Shown here: positions 1 to 8,599 of the stretch, in pieces
Layout: every line of letters begins with the position of its first letter
How positions within the stretch are numbered: position 1 is the first letter of the stretch
DNA from: Candidatus Gallispira edinburgensis
GTDB lineage: Bacteria; Bacillota; Clostridia; Lachnospirales; CAG-274
Assembly: GCA_904395805.1 (NCBI GenBank)
Contig: CAJFNV010000017.1
Location: forward strand, 1 to 34,995
Reading direction: 5' to 3'
Length of the DNA stretch: 34,995 bases
Position numbers and translations under genes: made by a program
The notes under the pieces: generated by a model
What the model saw: only the letters and a program-made list of their open reading frames with translations
What the model was told of the DNA's origin: nothing
Database searches by the model: none

Positions 1-92
1 ACAAAGGAGGCTGATTGCGGGCGAGCAATGCTCGCCCCTACAGGTGGTGGATTGTCAGGTTGTTGCTGCGTTAAACAGGAATTTAAAGATAC
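1..92. repeat. Interspersed repeat element, probably truncated by the window edge
   Basis: No gene is seen here. Positions 19-37 form a perfect palindrome, GGGCGAGCA-A-TGCTCGCCC, much richer in G+C than its surroundings. Positions 67-87 recur without mismatch at 28724-28744, and a 15-base core of that stretch (taaacaggaatttaa) is found again at 34903-34917. Both the first and second copies also follow an ACAAAGGAG string (1-9 and 28627 onward). I read this as the end of a dispersed non-coding repeat family. Open frames across it are not credible genes. Confidence 0.6.
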
Positions 93-132
93 AAATAAAA
101 ATGACTGCCATTTTTTATTTAATGGCAGTCAT
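93..132 (-). terminator. Rho-independent terminator of the metallophosphatase gene
   Basis: Perfect 11-bp arms ATGACTGCCAT (101-111) and ATGGCAGTCAT (122-132) enclose a 10-base loop. Read on the minus strand, the stem is followed by TTTTATTT. It lies 18 bases beyond the stop codon of the minus-strand gene ending at 150. Confidence 0.85.
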
Positions 133-149
133 GAGTTCAGTTTTTTTAA

Positions 150-2294
150 TTATCTGTATACAGCGGTTTTTGTGTCTGCATCCCAGTCAACATTTACTCC
201 TAAAGCATTGCCTAAAGCTCTGAAAGGTATAAACATTCTGCTGTCCTTTATTTCTGCTTCGGCACCGTTATCCATTGTCTGCTTTGTACCGTTTACAGTC
301 ATTACATTACTTCCTGCTGTAAATGTTATGACGTTGTTATTTGCATTTATTGTAACGGTTTTTGATACAGCATCCCACTGTACTGCATTTGCGCTGTCTG
401 CACCGTCAATATTACCTCCGCTTACGGCAAGAGCAACAAAGCGTAAAGGAACCATTGTGGAGTTGCTTGAACTCTGAATGTATGGAGCAACATCCATTGA
501 CTCTGTACTGCCGTTTATTTCAACATCAGTACTGCCTATAGATACTTTAACAGTATTTGATGTTACGGATACTGTAGTTTCTTCTGTTTCTTCATCGGCA
601 GCTGAAGCTGTGGTTTCTTCTGTTGAAGTTTCTGTAGTTTCTGTCTTAGTATATCCGTTTACGGTAAGGCTTGATGCACCTGCACCGCCGCCACCGCCTG
701 AATATCTTCTTGTTGTTGTTTCTGTTGATGATTCAGTAGTTGCCTGTGTTGAAGCATCTGTAGTTACCTCGGTTGAAGAATCTGTTGAAGGTGCTGATGA
801 ATCCTTTATAATAGTAAATTCAGTATCTATCTTTTCCATTGTATCGGTCCTGTAGGTATTTATTGTAAACCTGTCATCAGATACATCTATCATAGAAAAT
901 GTTGGTACGTCTTCCTGCCATCTTGCTGCAATATATGCCTGCTGATGTTCAACAAGGTCATAGTACTTGCTTCCTGATGCAGAGTTTGCTGTTAAGTAAA
1001 GTATACCGTCAGGATTTGTAACTACATCTTCTGTTGATGTAATGTGGTCGGCATCTTCTATTGAAGTCAGGTAGTTGTTGTATGCAGAGTCAATTTCCTT
1101 TTCACCGTCAATGTAAAGGTCATAATCGTCCTGGCTTATGAAATTGCTTTCGTCCATTGTTCCGCCTTTCATTATGTATGAACGGCTGTATGTATGGTCG
1201 TGACCTGTAAGAACTACGTCAATATTGTTTTCTTCAAGAACAGGAATAAGACCATATCTTAATTCAAGAATTTCAGGCTCGTTTGAATGCTCGCCTGAAC
1301 CGTAAATGTCATGGTGAAGAGTTACGATTCTCCATGAAGCATTTTCGTATTCTTTACAGGCATCCTCTATAAATGAAGCGTGCTCTGCAACATTTGTGTT
1401 GTTTGTATTTATCATAATGAATAATACATCACCATATGTGAAATAGTAATCGCCGCCTGCATATGTTGAGCCTACATCACTTGCATTTGGATTGTTGAAG
1501 TGATATGTGTAGTTTGTGCTTAAAGCATCGTGATTTCCTATTGTTGTTGCAACAGGTATTTTTTTAAGAAGTTCAGGGGATAAATAGCCTGCATATTCAA
1601 TCTCGTTTTCAGTAAATGTAGCGTGACTTGAATCTGAGTTCTTCTTATCTCTTGTCTGTATCTGGTCTCCTGCAGATACCATAAAACTAAGTTCAGGGTT
1701 TAATTCATATGCTTTTTCAACTGTGTTGTTCCAGTTAAAGCTGTCATTTCTTACTGAACGGTCCTGACCCAATTCACTTGATTCTCCTGTAGGAATGTTC
1801 TCATTTGATGAACCTATCTGAGGATCACCGAAGAATACAAAGCTGAAACTGTCTGTTGAGTCTGCTGAAGTGTACTCAACAGGTTCTGTCCATTCACCGT
1901 CAATTGTATAGGCATAGTAATAGGTTGTACCGGGCTCTATGCCTTCAACGGTTACCTTGTTGCTGTAATATCCCGGAACAGCGTTGCTCTGAGATACGAT
2001 CTGTGCTCCGGCAGGAGATAAAGTATCATCTTCATACCATCTGAATTCAGGTGTTTCGGAACTGTCCTTTGAATACCATGCAAAGTTAAGTTCTGTTTCG
2101 TCTGCACCCGGTGTAAGTGAAATGTTCTCCCAGTCGTTTTTCTCTGTTTCCCATTCTTCACACCATTTTTCCCAGGCTCCGTTCTGAGCTGCCTCAGTAT
2201 AAGGTGCTTCTGTCCAGCCGTCGTTATCAGCTGCCCACACAATGGAGGTAAATAACAATACAGCTGAGAGGGCTAATGAAATTTTTCTTCTCAT
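150..2294 (-). CDS. Secreted purple-acid-phosphatase-like metallophosphoesterase with a C-terminal stalk domain
   Basis: A 714-residue exported protein predicted to hydrolyse phosphoesters outside the cell. A signal peptide (about 1-21, ending VWA) is followed by a purple acid phosphatase N-terminal, fibronectin-like domain (about 60-142). A calcineurin-type metallophosphoesterase domain (about 150-460) carries the full metal-ligand set: GDPQ (156-159), GDQ (209-211), GNHD (253-256), HHD (327-329) and GHDH (364-367). A Ser/Thr/Glu linker with a Gly-rich patch (500-575) leads to a copper amine oxidase N-terminal (stalk) domain at about 580-714. The ATG start is set by AAAGGAG on the minus strand (complement of 2304-2310). 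Substrate unknown. The catalytic half resembles secreted phosphatases and nucleotidases. The stalk domain probably positions the enzyme in the cell envelope, which is inference. Confidence 0.9.
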   Translation of the reverse strand: MRRKISLALSAVLLFTSIVWAADNDGWTEAPYTEAAQNGAWEKWCEEWETEKNDWENISLTPGADETELNFAWYSKDSSETPEFRWYEDDTLSPAGAQIVSQSNAVPGYYSNKVTVEGIEPGTTYYYAYTIDGEWTEPVEYTSADSTDSFSFVFFGDPQIGSSNENIPTGESSELGQDRSVRNDSFNWNNTVEKAYELNPELSFMVSAGDQIQTRDKKNSDSSHATFTENEIEYAGYLSPELLKKIPVATTIGNHDALSTNYTYHFNNPNASDVGSTYAGGDYYFTYGDVLFIMINTNNTNVAEHASFIEDACKEYENASWRIVTLHHDIYGSGEHSNEPEILELRYGLIPVLEENNIDVVLTGHDHTYSRSYIMKGGTMDESNFISQDDYDLYIDGEKEIDSAYNNYLTSIEDADHITSTEDVVTNPDGILYLTANSASGSKYYDLVEHQQAYIAARWQEDVPTFSMIDVSDDRFTINTYRTDTMEKIDTEFTIIKDSSAPSTDSSTEVTTDASTQATTESSTETTTRRYSGGGGGAGASSLTVNGYTKTETTETSTEETTASAADEETEETTVSVTSNTVKVSIGSTDVEINGSTESMDVAPYIQSSSNSTMVPLRFVALAVSGGNIDGADSANAVQWDAVSKTVTINANNNVITFTAGSNVMTVNGTKQTMDNGAEAEIKDSRMFIPFRALGNALGVNVDWDADTKTAVYR

Positions 2295-2414
2295 TTTTTG
2301 ATTCTCCTTTATTTTTATTATGAAATAAATTCATACAATAAATAATTATAAGGATTAAAAAGGATATATCTATCTGATTTATGTAAAATTTTTTGATAGT
2401 TTCGGTAAAGTGTG

Positions 2415-2442
2415 TTGACTTTGTATTATTTGTAATTATAAT
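2415..2442 (+). promoter_or_regulatory. Sigma-A promoter of the YibE/F gene
   Basis: TTGACT (2415-2420), a 16-base spacer and TATAAT (2437-2442). It predicts a leader of about 105 bases before the ATG at 2556. The rest of 2295-2555 is AT-rich, with no other clear element apart from the mini-ORF listed separately. Confidence 0.7.
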
Positions 2443-2508
2443 AAGACTGGAAATAAAATCTATGTAAAAAATTGAAAAAGTGAAAGAAGTATAAAGGGAA
2501 AGGAAAAG

Positions 2509-2532
2509 ATGCAGACATATGCTTTCACTTAA
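2509..2532 (+). other. Possible 7-codon leader ORF upstream of the YibE/F gene
   Basis: AAAGGAAAAG (2499-2508) stands in Shine-Dalgarno position directly before an ATG that reads MQTYAFT and stops at 2532. The YibE/F ATG lies 24 bases downstream with no good ribosome site of its own. This could be a coupling or attenuation peptide, or chance. Only the arrangement is visible. Confidence 0.2.
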
Positions 2533-2555
2533 TTTGTCTGTGTCTTATAAACATT

Positions 2556-3665
2556 ATGTATAAAAAAGTATCAGTGGCAGTTATTATTATTCTTATTATA
2601 GCTGCAATAGTTAAATTAAATGATATTGAGTTTACACCTCTTGTAAACAGTGACGGTAAAACCTATGCAAAGGCTGAGGTCACACAGGTCGTGAAGGATA
2701 ACCTGATAGAGGACGGCACAAGAGTAGGGCAGCAGGATGTTATTGTAAGGGTTTTAAGCGGTGAATACAAAGGTGAAGAATTTGAAGCCAAAAGTAATTC
2801 TGCCTATTTATACGGGGCTGACTGTGTGCCCGGTATGAAGGTAATGGTAAGTATAAATGAACATAACGGTAATTATACGGTCAATGTTGCAGGATACTAC
2901 AGAGCTTTTCCTATTTATATGATAATAGCTATGTTTTTCCTGAGTATTTATGCTATAGGAGGTAAAAAGGGAATACTTTCCATACTGGGACTTGTATTTA
3001 CTTTTATAATGATATTTTATGTTTATCTGCCTATGGTTTACAGAGGATTTTCACCCTTTCTGGCTGCAGTTGTTGCTGCCGCATTTACAACTGTGGTAAC
3101 AATGCTCCTTGTCGGAGGAAAGACATATAAGGCACTGGTAGCTATTATAGGTACTGTAACAGGTGTTATATTATCGGGTATATTTGCTTTCATATTCTGT
3201 AAAATGACACATATTACAGGATATAATGTAGGTGAAATTGATGAGCTTGTATTTATTGCACAAAATACTGCTATAAAGCCGGGAGAACTTCTTTTTTCAG
3301 GTATACTTATTGCTTCTCTGGGAGCGGTTATGGATGTGGCAATGTCTATTGCCTCAGCCTGTGAAGAGATATACAGACAAAACAGCAAGCTAAGCAAAAA
3401 GGAACTTTTTAAGTCAGGTATGAATGTTGGAAAAGATGCTATGGGTACAATGACAAATACTCTTATACTTGCCTTTGCGGGATCTTCAATAAATATGATC
3501 GTAACTTTATATGCATATAATTATCCATATATCTATAATATAAATCTTTTGAAAATAGGTATTGAAGTTATACAGGGTATTGCGGGAAGTATGGCTATTA
3601 TATATACTGTGCCTGTGTCTGCTTTCATGGCTTCTGTCATATATGTAAAAAATAAAAAAATTTAA
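2556..3665 (+). CDS. YibE/F-family multi-pass membrane protein
   Basis: The 369-residue protein matches the YibE/F-like family, whose biochemical role is unknown. One N-terminal membrane segment (about 4-21) is followed by an extracytoplasmic region of about 95 residues (about 25-118) with the family's V-x-V-L-S-G-E-Y-K-G-E pattern. About seven hydrophobic helices (about 120-365) follow, with a conserved G-A-V-M-D-V-A-M-S stretch near 257-265. ATG 2556 is the only standard start codon in frame, but no convincing Shine-Dalgarno precedes it, so initiation may depend on the upstream mini-ORF. It has its own promoter at 2415-2442 and converges on the CBS transporter gene across a shared hairpin. 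The family assignment is fairly secure. Confidence 0.85.
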   Translation: MYKKVSVAVIIILIIAAIVKLNDIEFTPLVNSDGKTYAKAEVTQVVKDNLIEDGTRVGQQDVIVRVLSGEYKGEEFEAKSNSAYLYGADCVPGMKVMVSINEHNGNYTVNVAGYYRAFPIYMIIAMFFLSIYAIGGKKGILSILGLVFTFIMIFYVYLPMVYRGFSPFLAAVVAAAFTTVVTMLLVGGKTYKALVAIIGTVTGVILSGIFAFIFCKMTHITGYNVGEIDELVFIAQNTAIKPGELLFSGILIASLGAVMDVAMSIASACEEIYRQNSKLSKKELFKSGMNVGKDAMGTMTNTLILAFAGSSINMIVTLYAYNYPYIYNINLLKIGIEVIQGIAGSMAIIYTVPVSAFMASVIYVKNKKI

Positions 3666-3680
3666 TGGTATACATAAATT

Positions 3681-3719
3681 GAAAAATGCAGTGCATAAGT
3701 TTGAATTATGCACTGCATT
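3681..3719. terminator. Terminator hairpin between convergent genes
   Basis: Arms AATGCAGTGCATAA (3685-3698) and TTATGCACTGCATT (3706-3719) pair perfectly over 14 bp. On the minus strand the stem runs into a short T-stretch (complement of 3682-3686). On the plus strand the T-tract is weak. It probably serves both converging genes, the minus strand better. Confidence 0.75.
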
Positions 3720-3723
3720 AAAT

Positions 3724-5055
3724 TTATTCTTCGGTATTTTCGGTATCAGTGGTTTCAATGACAGAAACCATAACCTTATCTATTCTGTGTTCTGTAATTT
3801 TTATTACCTTTATTTTTAAATTATAGGCTTCAAGTTCCGGTGTTGTATTGTCATCGGGAATATATCCAAGCTCACCAAGTATCATACCTGCAATTGTGTT
3901 ATATTCTTCGGAAGGAAGACTTACACCGAGAACTTCTGAAATTGTATCAAGGTCACAGCTTCCAAGTATCTTCCACTTGTTATCGCTGATTTTTACAATT
4001 TCTTCTTCTTCTGCGTCATCGTCATCATCGGCAAGGTCACCGACAATTTCTTCAAGAAGGTCTGACATTGTGACAATACCGCTGAAACCGCCGTATTCGT
4101 CAAGAACAACAGAAAAATGATTCTTTGTTGTCTTCATTTTACTGAACAAGTCATCTGCCTTTATAATTTCAGGAACGAAAAATGCCGGTTTAATAAGACT
4201 TTCCTTTGACGGATCGTCACTTTCAATAACAGCTTTATAGACATCTGAAGATTTGACGATACCTATAACTTCGTCAATGCTTTCACCGCATACGGGATAC
4301 TTTGCATGGTTACCTTCTTTTATTGTTTCCATCCATGTATCAATATCGTCTTTGATCCAGAGAAAGTCTACATTTGTACGGTGAACCATTATTTCATCAA
4401 TTGTTGTTTCATCAAATTCAAATATGTTGTGAATTACGGTTTTTTCGGTCTGATCAATTGTACCCTTTTCTGTACCTACGTCAACCATCATTCGTATTTC
4501 TTCAGCCGTAACCTCTTCTTCTTCTTCAGCAGGATTGATCCTTATAATACGTAAAACCAAATTAACTGATGCTGTTAAAAACCAAACTATTGGTTTACAT
4601 ACTTTTGCAATGATATATAAGAAGTTTGCAAGGGCAAGGGAGAGGGCTTCAGCCTTCTTCATAGCTATTCTTTTAGGTACAAGCTCACCGAATATAAGTG
4701 TAAAGTAAGAAAGTATAATGGTGATCAAGATTACTGAAACAGTGTCAATAACCGAAACAGGAAGCGGTACACCTGCATTTACCATAGCTTCTGATATTAT
4801 GTCTGAGAAGTTATCAGCGGCAAAGGCACTTCCAAGGAAACCTGCAAGAGTAATACCCACCTGAATTGTACCTAAAAAATTTGTAGGTTCAGCTGTAAGC
4901 TTTACTAATTTTTTTGCTTTTTTATTGCCGTCGTCAGCTATCTTCTGCAGCTTCATATCATTAAAAGATATAACTGCGATCTCTGCCGAAGCAAATATAG
5001 CGTTAAGCAAAATAAGAAACACCTGTACTAATAGTTGGTACGAAACCGAGTCCAA
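3724..5055 (-). CDS. CNNM/HlyC-CorC family membrane protein with DUF21, CBS pair and CorC-type domain
   Basis: A 443-residue member of the family often labelled hemolysin C or CorC, linked to Mg2+ or other divalent-cation efflux. The N-terminal DUF21 domain (about 1-185) has several hydrophobic helices. Two CBS motifs follow (about 205-330; the second contains VVLDEYGGFSGIVTMSDLLE), and an acidic stretch DDDDDAEEEE leads into the CorC/HlyC domain (about 350-435). The start is TTG (complement of 5053-5055), set by AAAGGAT about ten bases upstream. An ATG closer to that site is out of frame and too near it. The gene has its own TTGACA/TAAAAT promoter. The family is secure; the transported ion cannot be read from sequence. 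Confidence 0.88.
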   Translation of the reverse strand: MDSVSYQLLVQVFLILLNAIFASAEIAVISFNDMKLQKIADDGNKKAKKLVKLTAEPTNFLGTIQVGITLAGFLGSAFAADNFSDIISEAMVNAGVPLPVSVIDTVSVILITIILSYFTLIFGELVPKRIAMKKAEALSLALANFLYIIAKVCKPIVWFLTASVNLVLRIIRINPAEEEEEVTAEEIRMMVDVGTEKGTIDQTEKTVIHNIFEFDETTIDEIMVHRTNVDFLWIKDDIDTWMETIKEGNHAKYPVCGESIDEVIGIVKSSDVYKAVIESDDPSKESLIKPAFFVPEIIKADDLFSKMKTTKNHFSVVLDEYGGFSGIVTMSDLLEEIVGDLADDDDDAEEEEIVKISDNKWKILGSCDLDTISEVLGVSLPSEEYNTIAGMILGELGYIPDDNTTPELEAYNLKIKVIKITEHRIDKVMVSVIETTDTENTEE

Positions 5056-5111
5056 AAAAAATCATCCTTTCATAAATAAAAAATTTAGTATGTAATAGTT
5101 ACTTGACAAGT

Positions 5112-5140
5112 ATTTTAGCAGAAATAAAGAACTTTGTCAA
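5112..5140 (-). promoter_or_regulatory. Sigma-A promoter of the CBS transporter gene
   Basis: On the minus strand TTGACA (complement of 5135-5140), a 17-base spacer and TAAAAT (complement of 5112-5117). The predicted transcript begins about 50 bases before the TTG start. It separates this gene from the stalk-protein gene upstream. Confidence 0.8.
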
Positions 5141-5179
5141 TAATGTAAATGAATGTTTATAAAATATTCACAAATCATT

Positions 5180-6697
5180 TTATGAAACCTTTGTTCCTGT
5201 AAGACGGGGAACATCATATCTGTAATAAGCCATATGCTTTACAGCTTCTTCAAGGTCTGCATAGGATGTTCCGCTCTTAAAGCTGCTGACTGTTCTTGTA
5301 ATATATTCCTTTTCATATTTTAATATATCTCTGTAGTCTGCACCTGATATCTGTTGACTGTTCATTGATATTACAGCGGAATAGGCTACGTCCCCTTTTG
5401 TGTTGTAGGCATATGTTCTTATATGGGTATAAAGCTCTTTTGCAAGAGAGGCATATTTTCTGTCTGCACTTGTTTTAGCCATTGACGTCCAGCTGTCTGT
5501 TATTTTGTTTGCATAGTTTGCTGTGTATTTGGTACCCTTCATAGCCTTGGGCTCCATCTCATTTACAAGAGTTGTAAGGTATTCATCTATTGTGTTTTTA
5601 ACCGAAGGAGTTATATCTTCAAAATTATATGTATTGTCTGTGCTGCTTGTTTCTATGGAAACAGGTGCATATGTATATATTGCTGAAAGCTTCTCATCCA
5701 GTACGTCACAGGCAAATATTTTAATATACATTCCTGCTGTTACATTTACAGTGACAGAATCATCATCGGGAGTAAGATATACTATTGTTCTGTCTTTATT
5801 GGCTGCATCTGGAGTTCCGATATTTACATAACCTACAGTTGAGCTTGGATTGAGCTTAAATGTAAGGTGACCTGATTTTATATCCTTGCCTGCTCTGAAA
5901 GTTCCGTTGTGAGTGGCATCAAGCTTTTCAACATCGGCACTTGGTATTGCATAGGCATTTGACAGATCAAGATAATTTCCTGTATCAAGTTTTATTACGT
6001 CACAGTAGTCGAAGTTTTTGCTGTACAAATGTCTTTTGCCTGTTGTTGTGCTTACATTTCCGTCTTTTGCATATTTATATAAATAACCTATTTTATCCGG
6101 ATTTGCAAATACTACATACTCTCCTGCAGGCATATCTGTTCCAACTGCATATGTTCCCGGCGCATAATATGTGCTGTAATTGTACATGGGATTTGTCGTG
6201 GTTTCTGTTGTGGCAGCTGTAGTAGTTTCAGTAGTGGTTTCGGCAGTTGTCTCCGCAGTAGTAGTTTCTGCCTTAAAAAGGGGAGTGGTAATATTTACGG
6301 TTTTGTTTTCATTGTCCCAGTTTACACTGCATCCGAAAGCTTCTGCTACATATCTTGCGGGAGCAAGTGTTCTTCCTTCTGATATTACGGGTGCACAGTC
6401 CATTGTAATTTCTTTTCCGTTTACAGTTGCGATGCTGCTGTCAAGAGTCATTACAACGTTTATACCGTTCATACTTCCTGTTATTGTTTTTGTATCAGCA
6501 TTCCAGTCTACTGTGGCCCCGACACCTTCAAATATAGCCCTGACAGGAACCATTGTTCTGCCGTCTATGATCTGTGGGGCAACATCAGATTCAATTGCTT
6601 TGTTGTCAATATTTAGTTTTATTTCTTCATCTGCCAGTACATGAGATGTAAAAGCAAGTGAAAATGCCAATGTTAGTCCTAAAAGTATTTTTTTCAT
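5180..6697 (-). CDS. Secreted stalk-domain protein with two DIPAG-like beta repeats
   Basis: A 505-residue exported protein of unknown function. Signal peptide about 1-22 (ending HVLA). The copper amine oxidase N-terminal (stalk) domain at about 25-142 has the MVPVRAIFE and ARYVAEAFG signatures in two half-repeats. A Thr/Glu-rich linker of TTET type follows (about 147-168). Two similar beta-rich units come next, one with YAVGTDMPAGEY and one with FRAGKDIKSGHL, a pattern seen in surface proteins with a G-x-D-I-P-A-G-x-Y repeat. The last 140 residues are mostly helical and unrecognised. The start is fixed by ACGGAGG eight bases ahead of ATG and by an ideal promoter. It is divergent to a paralogue at 6846-7850. 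The stalk domain is a binding or structural module; no catalytic activity is implied. Confidence 0.85.
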   Translation of the reverse strand: MKKILLGLTLAFSLAFTSHVLADEEIKLNIDNKAIESDVAPQIIDGRTMVPVRAIFEGVGATVDWNADTKTITGSMNGINVVMTLDSSIATVNGKEITMDCAPVISEGRTLAPARYVAEAFGCSVNWDNENKTVNITTPLFKAETTTAETTAETTTETTTAATTETTTNPMYNYSTYYAPGTYAVGTDMPAGEYVVFANPDKIGYLYKYAKDGNVSTTTGKRHLYSKNFDYCDVIKLDTGNYLDLSNAYAIPSADVEKLDATHNGTFRAGKDIKSGHLTFKLNPSSTVGYVNIGTPDAANKDRTIVYLTPDDDSVTVNVTAGMYIKIFACDVLDEKLSAIYTYAPVSIETSSTDNTYNFEDITPSVKNTIDEYLTTLVNEMEPKAMKGTKYTANYANKITDSWTSMAKTSADRKYASLAKELYTHIRTYAYNTKGDVAYSAVISMNSQQISGADYRDILKYEKEYITRTVSSFKSGTSYADLEEAVKHMAYYRYDVPRLTGTKVS

Positions 6698-6729
6698 TTT
6701 TTACCTCCGTAATTATAAATTGTACTTAT

Positions 6730-6758
6730 AGTATAATTCCTGTATTTAAATATGTCAA
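6730..6758 (-). promoter_or_regulatory. Consensus sigma-A promoter of the minus-strand stalk gene
   Basis: TTGACA (complement of 6753-6758), 17 bases, TATACT (complement of 6730-6735). It is about 30 bases upstream of the ATG at 6697. Confidence 0.85.
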
Positions 6759-6782
6759 ATTAATATTTGTTAATTTTTACGA

Positions 6783-6811
6783 TTGATTAAAGTGAAAAAA
6801 TATGGTATTAT
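6783..6811 (+). promoter_or_regulatory. Sigma-A promoter of the plus-strand stalk gene
   Basis: TTGATT (6783-6788), 17 bases, TATTAT (6806-6811). The open frame formally extends upstream through this -35 box, so translation must start downstream, at 6846. The two divergent promoters are separated by only 24 bases, which would allow shared regulation. Confidence 0.7.
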
Positions 6812-6845
6812 TTTGTTATATATTTTAATATTGGAGGGTATATTG

Positions 6846-7850
6846 GTGAAATTAAAAAATTTATGTGTGTTTGGAATTACAGCGTTTTTTTCTCTTTCGG
6901 CAGTAATCAGTGCTTACGGAGCATCAATAAAGATCAACAATGAAACTCTTGAAAGTGAAACGGAACCTCAGATAATTGAAGGAAGGACAATGGTTCCGGT
7001 CAGGGCTATATTTGAAGGCGTTGGAGCCACAGTAGACTGGAATGCTGATACTAAAACCGTGACAGGTAAAAAAGGCAGTGATACTGTTATTATGAATGTG
7101 GGCGAAAAAGCTATGACAGTAAATGGCGAAAAAATTGACATGGACGGAGAGGCTATGATCATTGACAGCAGAGCTTTTGCTCCCGCAAGATATGTGGCAG
7201 AGGCTTTCGGCTATGATGTAAGCTGGAACGGTGATACAAAAGAGGTTATTATTAAGGATAAGATTGCTAGTCCTGCTTCTGTTACAACAACTCAAACAAC
7301 TACTAAAGAAACTACAACTGAGATAACTACCGAAAAGGCAACTGAGACAACTACAAAGGCGTCTGAAACCACTACAACACAGACAACTGTTGAAACTACA
7401 ACGGAAACAACAACCATGTCGGCTGCTGATATTATAAACAGCAGTCCTGTGCAGGGAGTAGGGAAGTCTTTATATCAGCTTGTTAAAAATGATATAAATA
7501 CTGCTTTTAAAAATTATTATGTTGGCAATGCAAGCGGAAACGGAAGATTCCAGCGAGGTACATATTCAAAGCTGTTTACTGCATGGGAATCAGCAGCAAG
7601 CACAGATGAGGAAAAGAAATATGTTGCTCAGTCAAAAATCGTGTATCAGAATATGGTAACTACATGTACAAGAATTGACCAGAGAAAAGAAAAGCATTTA
7701 GGCAGTGCATCAGTTGCTGATTACTGTACACAGAGAAAGGACAAGCTTGAGGACCTTATAAACAAGTATTTTACATCTGCAAATATCGATGAAGCAACAA
7801 AGACAGCTGCAGAAATAAAGAAGTTTGCTTCAGCTACATTGAATAAATAG
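6846..7850 (+). CDS. Secreted stalk-domain protein, paralogue of the divergent neighbour
   Basis: The GTG start at 6846 is chosen because GGAGGG (6833-6838) lies seven bases before it, the promoter overlaps the longer frame, and the protein then begins with a clean signal peptide (about 1-26, ending AYGA). The product is 334 residues. The stalk (copper amine oxidase N-terminal) domain at about 28-146 is nearly identical over RTMVPVRAIFEGVGATVDWN to the divergent gene. A TTET-type Thr/Glu linker (about 150-205) leads to a helical C-terminal domain of about 125 residues rich in Lys and Tyr, with no recognised motif. The two C-terminal parts do not obviously match, so the pair shares the envelope module but not the effector part. 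Function unknown; export is confident. Confidence 0.82.
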   Translation: MKLKNLCVFGITAFFSLSAVISAYGASIKINNETLESETEPQIIEGRTMVPVRAIFEGVGATVDWNADTKTVTGKKGSDTVIMNVGEKAMTVNGEKIDMDGEAMIIDSRAFAPARYVAEAFGYDVSWNGDTKEVIIKDKIASPASVTTTQTTTKETTTEITTEKATETTTKASETTTTQTTVETTTETTTMSAADIINSSPVQGVGKSLYQLVKNDINTAFKNYYVGNASGNGRFQRGTYSKLFTAWESAASTDEEKKYVAQSKIVYQNMVTTCTRIDQRKEKHLGSASVADYCTQRKDKLEDLINKYFTSANIDEATKTAAEIKKFASATLNK

Positions 7851-7853
7851 CAC

Positions 7854-7889
7854 AAAAAAAATAGACCTGAAAAATGGTCTATTTTTTTT
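7854..7889. terminator. Bidirectional terminator
   Basis: A8TAGACC (7854-7867) and GGTCTAT8 (7876-7889) form a 14-bp perfect stem with A/T tracts on both sides, so it works in either direction. The stop codon of the minus-strand peptidase gene (7879-7881) lies inside the stem. Confidence 0.9.
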
Positions 7890-8343
7890 GGTGGAATATT
7901 CTTAATATTTTCCTTGTTCCGCCTATTACAATATGTCTTAAAGGTCTGATTGTGACCCATAAAATAACATAAATTTTATATATGACGTTATTTGTGCTGA
8001 AGGATTTATTTCCTCTGTATATTTTAATGACTGTGCCTATGATCTGATCAGGTCTTACATTCTTTTCTATAGTCCACTGATTGTCGCCGCACATATTAAA
8101 AGTACCGTCGGGGTTTACTTTATGCACTCGGTGCAGAACAAACTGTCCGTCATCTCTTAAATAGAGGGGCAGATCATATTTTTTTATTTTGCTTAATTTT
8201 TTGAGTACTACTCTGTCACCGTCATTGTGAAGGGTAGGGAGCATGCTTGTGCCACGGGGGTTAAAATTTACTGTTCCCCCTTTATCAAGCATTTCTTTCA
8301 TTACATCATATATTTCGGACAGCTTAACCGATTTAGTCTTCAA
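7879..8343 (-). CDS. S24/S26-type signal-peptidase-like protease
   Basis: A 154-residue protein related to the signal peptidase / LexA superfamily. It has GTSMLPTL (31-38) with the putative nucleophile Ser33, then DRVVLKK, VLHRV and MCGDNQ, the usual box order. A His in the HRV box instead of an obvious catalytic Lys resembles the Ser/His type of signal peptidase. A hydrophobic stretch near the C-terminus (about 120-135) may be a membrane anchor. No N-terminal anchor is present, unlike housekeeping SipS/LepB. The start is TTG, overlapping the end of the PqqD-like gene by 11 bases, with GAGGGG nine bases upstream, so translation is probably coupled. In this context it may cleave a modified peptide, which is inference. 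Confidence 0.75.
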   Translation of the reverse strand: MKTKSVKLSEIYDVMKEMLDKGGTVNFNPRGTSMLPTLHNDGDRVVLKKLSKIKKYDLPLYLRDDGQFVLHRVHKVNPDGTFNMCGDNQWTIEKNVRPDQIIGTVIKIYRGNKSFSTNNVIYKIYVILWVTIRPLRHIVIGGTRKILRIFHQKK

Positions 8344-8599
8344 TCAGCTCAGCCCCTCTTAATGCCTGGATATATTCATCTATATCCTTTTTGGCTGTTT
8401 CTTTGTCTACATCATATTCAGAGAGCATTTTTTCCAAAATTTCTTCTTTTGATGCTCCATTTTCAAGGACTTTCCATATAAAGGCGCCCACTTCGTTTAA
8501 TGTAATAACACCGCTGAAATCTATGGAGCCTTCACCTACGGGAACTACAATGTTGCTGCCTGCAACCTCTCTTAATAAATAACCTTCCTTAATTTTCAT
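8333..8599 (-). CDS. PqqD-like peptide-binding protein (RiPP recognition element fold)
   Basis: The 88-residue protein fits the PqqD family: a short N-terminal beta region (VVPVGEGSIDFSGVITLNE), then G-A-F-I-W-K-V-L-E and two helices holding Y-D-V-D-K-E-T-A. PqqD proteins bind the leader of ribosomally made peptides and present them to modifying enzymes. GGAGG seven bases before ATG fixes the start. It overlaps the kinase-like gene upstream and the peptidase gene downstream by 11 bases each, so the three are almost certainly translated together. No radical SAM enzyme or precursor peptide is visible here. Confidence 0.8.
   Translation of the reverse strand: MKIKEGYLLREVAGSNIVVPVGEGSIDFSGVITLNEVGAFIWKVLENGASKEEILEKMLSEYDVDKETAKKDIDEYIQALRGAELIED

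Noticed and set aside
28..855. Plus-strand open frames opposite the metallophosphatase
   Set aside because: They are antisense shadows of a gene with complete catalytic motifs; composition reflects Thr/Ser/Glu codons read backwards, and no ribosome site is present.
5053..5071. Phase-variable T8 tract at the start of the CBS transporter gene
   Set aside because: An upstream ATG would come into frame on loss of one T, but it directly abuts the Shine-Dalgarno, so it would not be used; TTG with proper spacing explains the start.
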